Shown one piece after another: positions 52,196-59,021 of a stretch of DNA of 64,000 bases; within the stretch, counting starts at the first letter, position 1, and the number at the start of each line of letters is the position of its first letter. Location of the stretch: assembly GCA_030536575.1 (NCBI GenBank), contig JAUNPS010000006.1, positions 62,001 through 126,000 of the forward strand. The letters are read 5' to 3'. This DNA comes from Eubacteriales bacterium (GTDB taxonomy: Bacteria; Bacillota; Clostridia; Lachnospirales; Lachnospiraceae). The position numbers were made by a program, and so were the translations under genes. Under the pieces are notes generated by a model that saw only the letters and a program-made list of their open reading frames with translations, was not told the DNA's origin and did not search any database.

Positions 52196-52250
52196 ATTAT
52201 ATTCCATTTCTTTTTGATTGTCAACTATTTTATTTTTATTGGTTAACAAT
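52196..52250 (-). promoter_or_regulatory. BirA operator and promoter of bioY
   Basis: Minus strand TTGTTAACC-N14-AGTTGACAA (operator 52250-52217) closely matches the BirA box. The -35 TTGACA (52224-52219) lies in the right half-site; 17-nt spacer, TATAAT (52201-52196). The left half-site contains the TAA stop of the upstream GNAT gene. Confidence 0.92.
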
Positions 52251-53106
52251 CCGTTTTCTTCCTCTTTTTTTTCCCTTCCGCTTCTCCGGCCAATCCAACC
52301 GTCTTTAAAATACTCCAGATATAAGGCGCGCCGAAAATCCCCAGCATTTTCGGGCCAGTGATCGGTTCCCCCGCGTTTCTGGCCGCGCAGATTTTCTGAT
52401 AGGCTTTCACCACCGTTGCCTGGGTGATGGACTTCGCCTTCCGGTCGCAGAACAGCTCGCCGCCCCGGACCCGGTACTGGAACGGCAGATTCTTACTCGT
52501 AAAAAAGAGCTGCCCTTCATACTGCGTAATCACTTCCCACAATAGTCGCGGCATTTCCGCTTCCGACTGGCATGCCTTCAGCTCCTCCACGGCCCTCCGG
52601 CAGACCTCCTCCTGCCTTTGCAGCATCTCTATTCTGCTCTTTTCCATCAGATAATTCTTCAAAACCACTCCGTCCCGTTCCACGAAATTCTCCCGCACCA
52701 CGCGGTATCCCCGGCTCTCGAAAAACGGCTTCGCTGTAATCGACGCATAAACCGTAAACGTCTCCACCGCCTCGCCCTGAATCCCATTTTCCAGGAATTT
52801 TACCAGATTTCCCGCGATTCCCTCGCGCTGGAAATCCCGGTGGACATACAGGCAGTCCAGATAGCCGTTTGGTTCCATATTCGCGAAGCCGATGATTTCC
52901 CCCAGCTTTTCAGCAACCAGGGTGCGGCTTTCGAGGAAACGCTGGTTCCAGGCGGATTCGTCGAAGGGCGTGTTCAGCCAGGCGGTGATCTGGGCGGGGG
53001 TGTAGTCGCGGGAGGCGATGGTTTTTATGGTGCCCTGGTAGAGACTGTGGAGGTTTGAGCAGTCAGTGGGGAGGTATGGACGGAGGATGTAGGCAGCTTT
53101 TTTCAT
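52243..53106 (-). CDS. GNAT acetyltransferase with C-terminal extension
   Basis: 287 aa. Residues 1-155 form a GNAT domain (LRPYLPTDCSNLHSLYQGTI, the acetyl-CoA loop LYVHRDFQREGIAGNLVKFLE, YASITAKPFFESRGYRVV). Residues 160-287 are an extension with EGQLFFTSKNLPFQYRVRGGELFCDRKAKSITQATVVKAYQKI and ITGPKMLGIFGAPYIWSIL, which I recall as a clostridial fused domain without an assigned function; its helix-rich layout could bind nucleic acid. Substrate unknown. ATG with GGGAG. Confidence 0.8.
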   Translation of the reverse strand: MKKAAYILRPYLPTDCSNLHSLYQGTIKTIASRDYTPAQITAWLNTPFDESAWNQRFLESRTLVAEKLGEIIGFANMEPNGYLDCLYVHRDFQREGIAGNLVKFLENGIQGEAVETFTVYASITAKPFFESRGYRVVRENFVERDGVVLKNYLMEKSRIEMLQRQEEVCRRAVEELKACQSEAEMPRLLWEVITQYEGQLFFTSKNLPFQYRVRGGELFCDRKAKSITQATVVKAYQKICAARNAGEPITGPKMLGIFGAPYIWSILKTVGLAGEAEGKKKRKKTDC

Positions 53107-53150
53107 GGGTTCGGACTCCCTTTTTATGGACTTTCTTGTGTTTCGACGGC

Positions 53151-54251
53151 TTAATACAACTGGTATCCATTAGAATCCAAAGAAAACTCCCGCTCTGTCA
53201 GCACTCTGATATTCTCCAGCTCATATTTATTAAAGACATCATCCGAAAAATTCTCCGGGCTGATCCTGCCATAGTACCATCTCTTCCCCTCAAAATACTC
53301 CCGGAGTTCCTGGGAATTAAACAGGCGGCCTCTGCGGGCATAAATCTCATTTTTCGCATAGCATGCCATCTTCAGAGAAAGGCCGTTCACCTCATCGCTG
53401 GTCAGATAGCGGGTATCGCTGTCAATGAAAATGTAGTCATTTTTCAGGAGTTCCTGGTCCGAAGCGCCTGCTGACAGCACTTTTGTAATGTCATAGCCGG
53501 GCTGATCCAGGACATAGCCGCCGGAACTTCTGGCCATTTCGCACTGGGACAGGAGCTGGACGTTGGCGTTCTCGTAGGCATTAAAGATCGCGGTAGAAAA
53601 GTTCTCCGGCTGGACGGTTCCGTTATACCAGTCCTTGCTGTTAAAATAGTCGGTCAGTTCCTGGGATTTGAACAGGCGGCCGTGACGGGCATAGATTTCA
53701 TTTTTCGCGTAACAGATCGCCTGCTGGGACAGGTTTGTGGTCTCGCTTTCTGACAGATAGCGGGTATCGCTGTCCGGGAAAATGTAGCTGTCATCCACAA
53801 GGGTATCGGTGAGCTGTTCGCCGTAGACATACTGATAAACGGCATCATAAGTATAGCCGGAACGATCCAGCACGTAGCCGCCTGGTTCCAGTTCCTTTTC
53901 CCGGTTTGTTAAAAGCTGAATGTTTGCGGTTTCATACTGGTTCAGCACCGCGGACGAAAATTCTTCCGGGCTTAAAAATCCGTAATACCAGGGCTGTTCG
54001 CCAAAATAGCCGGAAAGCTCTTTCGAGACAAAGGTGCGGCCGTGGCGGGCATAAATCTCATTTTTCGCGAAGCAGACAACCTGTACGGACATGCCGCTGA
54101 TGTCTTCGGCTGTCAGGTAACGGCTGTCGCTGTCTGCGATGATGTACTCAAATGCTTTCGTTTCTGCCTTCGTCTCCACGGCGAAGAAATTCACAAACAG
54201 GGCGCACAAGAGCACAAGTAACGGTACTGAAAATCCTTTTCTCTTTTTCAT
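53151..54251 (-). CDS. Secreted protein with three YARHG domains
   Basis: 366 aa. Signal peptide (residues 1-29, PLLVLLCALFVNFFAVETKA), then three repeats of about 105 residues. Each has SDSRYLTAEDI-like start, CFAKNEIYARHGRTF, a YFGEQPWYYG-like segment and a C-terminal ANIQLLTNRE. The hallmark is YARHG in the first two and YARRG in the third. YARHG domains are extracellular and of unclear function, often in cell-wall or surface proteins. ATG with AAGGAGG. Downstream of an amidase fusion gene and separated from it by repeat copy 4. Confidence 0.88.
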   Translation of the reverse strand: MKKRKGFSVPLLVLLCALFVNFFAVETKAETKAFEYIIADSDSRYLTAEDISGMSVQVVCFAKNEIYARHGRTFVSKELSGYFGEQPWYYGFLSPEEFSSAVLNQYETANIQLLTNREKELEPGGYVLDRSGYTYDAVYQYVYGEQLTDTLVDDSYIFPDSDTRYLSESETTNLSQQAICYAKNEIYARHGRLFKSQELTDYFNSKDWYNGTVQPENFSTAIFNAYENANVQLLSQCEMARSSGGYVLDQPGYDITKVLSAGASDQELLKNDYIFIDSDTRYLTSDEVNGLSLKMACYAKNEIYARRGRLFNSQELREYFEGKRWYYGRISPENFSDDVFNKYELENIRVLTEREFSLDSNGYQLY

Positions 54252-54296
54252 GACTTTTCCTCCTTTTTCTATAGAAAATTTTATGACCGTTCTGCG

Positions 54297-54439
54297 GTTA
54301 CTATTCAGGCAGTACCTGAGCACTTAGCTGCTCAGGTACGTAAGAACGTGATTCAGGTGTGAGCAGGCTCTTTTGCGAAGCAAAACTTAAAATGAGCCTG
54401 TGAATCGTTACTGGAACGAGGTACGAGTGAACAGTAACG
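54297..54439 (-). repeat. Dispersed structured repeat, copy 4 (inverted)
   Basis: Full-length copy in inverted orientation relative to the others, with hairpins A, B and C intact. The amidase fusion gene reads into it and gains its last residues and stop codon there. Confidence 0.9.
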
Positions 54440-55996
54440 TTCTGCGTTGGAAAGATAGGTATACACGTCTTTTGAAATATTGACAATGGTTTCCTGGGCG
54501 GCTCCGTTTTCTGCAATGTCGTTCGAGAAAACGCAGATCACATAAGGATAACTGGCGTCGAATACGATCGCCGCGTCGTTTTCAATGCTGCCAAGTCCGT
54601 AGCCTGCGGACATTTCGCCGGTTTTATTGGCCGTTTCCACATCGGCCGGCACACCGGCCGGAATTTTCCCGGTTCGGGTCTGGGCTTTTAGAAGGGCCAG
54701 CATCCGGGAGGAAGCGTCCTCATTGATGAAACTGCCTTTGTAGATTTCAGCCAGCAGGTTACAGCAGTCCAAAGCTGACGTGTAATTGTCATCCGTAGGA
54801 TTTTCCGCCAGGAATGGACGGCCCATGTGAGTTTCCGTGAAGCCATGCTCCTGGCAGAAAGCGTTTATGATCGCTGCTCCTGCTTCAAAATCACCCTGGC
54901 CCAGGCGGCGAACCAGTTCGTTTGCCGCGTCATTGTCGCTGACGGTGATCATGCTGGTCAGCAGGTCTTTCAGTTCACCGTCGTAGCTCTCGGCCATGTT
55001 GATCAGGTCTTTCTGCATTTCTTCCGCGAAAACGGCTCTCTCGTACACAGTGGCCATGATAAAAAGTTTGATGACGCTTGCGGACTGCATTTTCTGATCT
55101 GCATGGATCAGGCAGGAGGCTTCGCTGTTCAGATCCAGGACTGCGGCCGACCAGGTTTCGCCGGAGGCTTGCCGATCATTAAAATAGGTGGTTTCCAGAA
55201 GCTCTTTCAGGGCTTCCATGTCCGGTTCTTCGGCTTTTGCTTCCGTGGAATCTGCTTCACGGGCGATACCGAAATAGGCGTCGATGCCGTCTGCGATTCC
55301 CTGGGCCATGGTTTCGTGGTGGCTGGTGTCTGTGATATAGCGGTCGTCGTGTTCATTGCTCATAAAGCCCATTTCCAGGATGGTCACGGGAACGGTACTC
55401 CAGTTTATGCCGGTCATTTCGTCTGTGGTCAAAATGCCGAGGTTCTCCAGCCCGGTGGTCTCGCAGAAATGCTCCAGGATACAGGAAGAAAGCCTATAGC
55501 TGGACTCCGCTAACTCCGGAACGTAAGGATTTTCGGCGGATGGAGCCATGGTAAGCGCACCTGAAATGCTGCTGTCTTCGCTGCCGTTGGCATGAATGCG
55601 GACGGTAATCGCGGCGTTCGCTTTGGTGGCGAGCTGGGCGCGTTCTTTATTACTGATGGCAATATCGTTATCTTCTCTGGTCAGGACGACCTGGTAGCCT
55701 CTGGATTCCAGCTCTTTACGCAGAGCCAGGGCGACTTCCAGGTTTACCTGGTACTCCGGGATTCCGGTGTAGGCGCCGGTGGTTCCGGCTGTGGCCATGG
55801 CCTTGGTGCGGTCGGAGCCGGGGCCTACGGGCTCCTGGGCGCTCATGTCGACCCAGCTTCCCTGGTGGCCGGGGTCGAGGACGATGACCGGCCCGTCTGC
55901 GGCATTGCCCGCGGTCTGTGCTTCTGCCGCATACGCATGGAACGGAAGCGCCAGGAGCATGCACAGAAACAGAATGATTTTTCCGGTAAGTTTCAT
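54353..55996 (-). CDS. Amidase_3 fused to class A beta-lactamase-like domain
   Basis: 547 aa. Signal peptide (MKLTGKIILFLCMLLALPFHAYAA). Residues about 35-250: Amidase_3 with VIVLDPGHQGSW, VRIHANGSED and VTILEMGFMSNEHDD. Residues about 270-520: serine hydrolase with SxxK in MQSASVIKLFIMA, SDN in ITVSDNDAANELV and KTG in ETANKTGEMSAG, the class A beta-lactamase/DD-peptidase motif set. The last 23 or so residues (SLVPRSSNDSQAHFKFCFAK...) come from repeat copy 4 and are probably not native. Could cleave and remodel peptidoglycan or sense beta-lactams. ATG (55996) with GAGAGG; an upstream TTG is rejected. Confidence 0.85.
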   Translation of the reverse strand: MKLTGKIILFLCMLLALPFHAYAAEAQTAGNAADGPVIVLDPGHQGSWVDMSAQEPVGPGSDRTKAMATAGTTGAYTGIPEYQVNLEVALALRKELESRGYQVVLTREDNDIAISNKERAQLATKANAAITVRIHANGSEDSSISGALTMAPSAENPYVPELAESSYRLSSCILEHFCETTGLENLGILTTDEMTGINWSTVPVTILEMGFMSNEHDDRYITDTSHHETMAQGIADGIDAYFGIAREADSTEAKAEEPDMEALKELLETTYFNDRQASGETWSAAVLDLNSEASCLIHADQKMQSASVIKLFIMATVYERAVFAEEMQKDLINMAESYDGELKDLLTSMITVSDNDAANELVRRLGQGDFEAGAAIINAFCQEHGFTETHMGRPFLAENPTDDNYTSALDCCNLLAEIYKGSFINEDASSRMLALLKAQTRTGKIPAGVPADVETANKTGEMSAGYGLGSIENDAAIVFDASYPYVICVFSNDIAENGAAQETIVNISKDVYTYLSNAERYCSLVPRSSNDSQAHFKFCFAKEPAHT

Positions 55997-56108
55997 CAAA
56001 GGTTCCTCTCTTCGAAATGCATTGCCTGTGGTGTCATTCCTATTTTACCATAAACCTCCGTTCAGGAACAGTAAAATTCGAAAAAATTCATATTCTATAA
56101 CGCCAAAC

Positions 56109-56130
56109 CGGGGCAGCCAACGCCGCCCCG
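56109..56130 (-). terminator. Terminator of citrate synthase 2
   Basis: CGGGGCAGC/GCCGCCCCG hairpin with one mismatch, short T-tract on the minus strand. Confidence 0.6.
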
Positions 56131-56136
56131 ATTTCT

Positions 56137-57495
56137 TCAGCGCTCTTCCAGCGCCACATATTCTTTTTCTTTCATAATACTCTTATAAGCCGGACGGATG
56201 ATCTTATCCATATTCACAAGCTCTTCCACCCGGTGAGCGCTCCATCCGACGATTCGCGCCATCGCGAAAATCGGCGTATACAGTTCCAGCGGAATATCCA
56301 GCATACTGTACACGAATCCACTGTAGAAGTCTACGTTCGCGCTGACACCTTTATAAATGTGCCGCTTTCCGGAAATTACCTGGGGCGCCAGGCGCTCCAC
56401 CATGGAATACAGCGCAAAATCTTTCTCGCGCCCTTTTTCCCGTGCAAGCTGCTCGACGAAGCTCTTAAATACCTGTGCCCGCGGGTCAGAAAGGGAATAC
56501 ACCGCATGGCCCATCCCGTAGATCAGGCCCTTCCGGTCAAATTCTTCTTTCCCCAGAAGCCGCTCCAGATAATGCCGAACCGCATCTTCATCTGACCAGT
56601 CGGAAACTTTTTCCCGCAGATCGCTCATCATTTCCACGACTTTAATGTTCGCGCCGCCGTGTTTGGGCCCCTTCAGGGAGGAAAGCGCCGCCGCAATGAC
56701 CGAATAGGTATCGGAACCTGCGGAGGTCACGACGCGTGTGGTAAAGGAGGAGTTATTTCCGCCGCCGTGCTCCATATGAAGAACCAGCGCGATATCCAGA
56801 ACCTTCGCTTCCAGGGGCGTGTACTGCTTATCCGGGCGCAGCATCAGAAGGATGTTTTCTGCGGTGGAAAGCTCTTCCTGTGGGCGGTGGATATAAAGGC
56901 TGTCATTGCAATTATAATGGTTATGGGCCTGATAACCATAAACGGCCAGCATCGGGAACACGCTGATCAGCCCCAGACACTGACGCAGGACATTTTCCAG
57001 GGTGAGCTCGTTCGTGTGGTCGTCATAAGACGCCAGTGTCAGGACGCTTCTGGTCATGGAATTCATCAGGTCGGCACTGGGCGCTTTCATGATGACGTCT
57101 CTGGTGAAATTCGTCGGAAGGGTACGGCCTTTCGCCAGGATTTCGGTGAATTCTTTCAGTTGGCCCTCATTCGGGAGATCGCCGAACAGAAGCAGGTAGG
57201 CAATTTCTTCGAATCCGTAACGTTTTCCGGTGAAGCCTTTTACCAGATCCAGTACATTGTAGCCGCGATACCAGAGTTTTCCATCACAGGGGGTTTTTAC
57301 ACCGTCTACCATCTGGAATGCTTCGATCCTGGAAATGTTCGTCAGGCCGGCCAGGACGCCATTCCCCTGTTTATCGCGAAGGCCGCGCTGGACACCGAAT
57401 TTTTCCAGCAATTCCTCCGGAATGTCGTCTTCTTTTTCGCAAATGGCCGCGTAGTCCCGGCAGTATTCTTCCATCGTTCTCATGTTTTCTTCCAT
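56137..57495 (-). CDS. Citrate synthase (paralog 2)
   Basis: 452 aa. Same active-site pattern as the paralog at 12476: LHMEHGGGNNSSFTT, GLIYGMGHAVYSL and SANVDFYSGFVYSML, with GSLKGPKHGGANIKVVEMM-like binding loop. Start MEENMRT with GGAGGG; the longer upstream frame overlaps the MarR gene. It is the second gene of a MarR operon (17 nt gap), so it is probably induced by a signal rather than constitutive. Whether it makes citrate or methylcitrate is not decidable here. Confidence 0.92.
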   Translation of the reverse strand: MEENMRTMEEYCRDYAAICEKEDDIPEELLEKFGVQRGLRDKQGNGVLAGLTNISRIEAFQMVDGVKTPCDGKLWYRGYNVLDLVKGFTGKRYGFEEIAYLLLFGDLPNEGQLKEFTEILAKGRTLPTNFTRDVIMKAPSADLMNSMTRSVLTLASYDDHTNELTLENVLRQCLGLISVFPMLAVYGYQAHNHYNCNDSLYIHRPQEELSTAENILLMLRPDKQYTPLEAKVLDIALVLHMEHGGGNNSSFTTRVVTSAGSDTYSVIAAALSSLKGPKHGGANIKVVEMMSDLREKVSDWSDEDAVRHYLERLLGKEEFDRKGLIYGMGHAVYSLSDPRAQVFKSFVEQLAREKGREKDFALYSMVERLAPQVISGKRHIYKGVSANVDFYSGFVYSMLDIPLELYTPIFAMARIVGWSAHRVEELVNMDKIIRPAYKSIMKEKEYVALEER

Positions 57496-57512
57496 AGATT
57501 TCCCTCCATTTT

Positions 57513-57956
57513 TTAAGATTCCGATTCCAGGCTGTTTTGGATGTTTTCTTTGACTTTCAGAACCACCCGGAGCAACACAGCCTTTTCTTCTTCGGTTATT
57601 CCACGGCATACCAGGGATGTGACCTCCTCCCGGAGTTCCCGGATGCGGTCAGCTGCACGCTGCCCTTCTTCGGTAACATGGAGGTATACGCATCTTCGGT
57701 CTTTTTTTCCTCCCTCGACGGCAACGAAGCCCTTTTGTCTGAGATTTTCAACAGACTTTGACACATGGGCCTTGGACGCGCCGCACATTTTTACGAGATC
57801 TTTCTCAGTCTTTTGGGCGTCATAGCGGGCGATCAGATAGAGAATATCCAGTTCGATCTGGCGAAGCTGGTACTCTTCCCGCACGGATTGAAATTTTTTA
57901 TCAAAAAGTTTCCGGAGCATCTGACCGTTGATCAGGGCTTCCACATTATTTTTCAT
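57513..57956 (-). CDS. MarR-family regulator upstream of citrate synthase 2
   Basis: 147 aa. Winged helix at about residues 30-100: LDILYLIARYDAQKTEKDLVKMCGASKAHVSKSVENLRQKGFVAVEGGKKDRRCVYLHVTEEG. Start MKNNVEA with AGAGGCG. A MarR protein paired with a citrate synthase is unusual; an effector linked to acyl-CoA or acetyl-CoA metabolism is only a guess. A 15-bp palindrome lies just upstream. Confidence 0.88.
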   Translation of the reverse strand: MKNNVEALINGQMLRKLFDKKFQSVREEYQLRQIELDILYLIARYDAQKTEKDLVKMCGASKAHVSKSVENLRQKGFVAVEGGKKDRRCVYLHVTEEGQRAADRIRELREEVTSLVCRGITEEEKAVLLRVVLKVKENIQNSLESES

Positions 57957-57979
57957 ATGCACGCCTCTTTGAGTTTCCA

Positions 57980-57994
57980 AGTAAACTGTTTACT
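57980..57994. promoter_or_regulatory. Putative MarR operator
   Basis: Perfect palindrome AGTAAAC-T-GTTTACT, 24 bp upstream of the MarR ATG, in the expected promoter region; no clean -10/-35 pair was recognised. Confidence 0.6.
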
Positions 57995-58116
57995 ATTGAA
58001 CTATTTTAGCACGGCAGGAGGGAGCTGTCCAGAAACTTTTTCTAAAGAAATCTTAAAAAAATGGTATGTTTTTCCTTTCGACAACTATATTTTGAAATAA
58101 AAAAACGAGTTTTGCT

Positions 58117-58950
58117 ATGAAACGGATCAAAAAACTCCCCTGGATTTCCCTTCTCCTAACCGCCTTTCTCTTCCTGTCCGCCTTTTTCCTGGGGCAATTG
58201 GCGGCGCATACCTTTTCCCCAAAAGAAACTGCTTCCATAAACGCTTCCGCGGAAGGCAGCTGGGGACTGAGCTTCCAGGAAGAGGGCAAACCGCCCGTCG
58301 CAAACGCCACCTTTGAGGAACTGAAAGCCTATGACGCCTACTACGCGCAGGATACCGACGAAAAAGTCCTCTATCTGACCTTTGACTGCGGCTATGAAAA
58401 CGGCAATACTCCTGCCATCCTGGCAGCCCTGAAGAAGCATCAGGCCCCGGCCACTTTCTTCGTCGTCGGAAATTTCCTGGAAACCAGTCCCGACCTCGTC
58501 AAACGGATGGTAGCGGAAGGCCACACAGTCGGCAACCACACCTACCATCATCCGGACATGTCCAAAATTTCGACGACCGAACAGTTTTCCGCAGAGCTGA
58601 AAGCCGTGGAAGAGCTCTTTGAGAGCATCACAGGCCAGCCCATTTCTCCCTACTACCGCCCTCCCCAGGGAAAATACAGCGAAGCAAATCTGCAGATGGC
58701 AAAAGATTTGGGTTATCACACCTTTTTCTGGAGCCTGGCTTATGTGGACTGGTATGTGGATGACCAGCCGACAAAGGAGGAAGCTTTTGAAAAGCTGCTG
58801 GGGCGCATTCATCCGGGCGCGGTGGTGCTCCTTCACAACACGTCCAAAACCAACGGGGAAATCCTGGATGAGCTGCTGACGAAATGGGAGGACATGGGCT
58901 ACACTTTCCAATCCCTGGAACATCTGCTCGAAACCTGGAAAACCACTTGA
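58117..58950 (+). CDS. pdaA: PdaA-type polysaccharide deacetylase
   Basis: 277 aa. Signal/anchor (residues 7-30), then WGLSFQEEGKPPVANAT typical of PdaA, and a NodB deacetylase domain: VLYLTFDCGYENGNTP, VGNHTYHHPDMSKI (metal His pair), YYRPPQGKYSEANL, and VVLLHNT. PdaA makes the muramic delta-lactam of the spore cortex, supporting a spore-forming host. The region before the ATG has no good ribosome binding site (ACGAG only). Confidence 0.9.
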   Translation: MKRIKKLPWISLLLTAFLFLSAFFLGQLAAHTFSPKETASINASAEGSWGLSFQEEGKPPVANATFEELKAYDAYYAQDTDEKVLYLTFDCGYENGNTPAILAALKKHQAPATFFVVGNFLETSPDLVKRMVAEGHTVGNHTYHHPDMSKISTTEQFSAELKAVEELFESITGQPISPYYRPPQGKYSEANLQMAKDLGYHTFFWSLAYVDWYVDDQPTKEEAFEKLLGRIHPGAVVLLHNTSKTNGEILDELLTKWEDMGYTFQSLEHLLETWKTT

Positions 58951-59021
58951 TTCTTCCGTTCATTTCCGGTATGATAGAAAAAAGTATCCGTGTACACAAA
59001 AGAAAAAAACTGGAGGCACTT

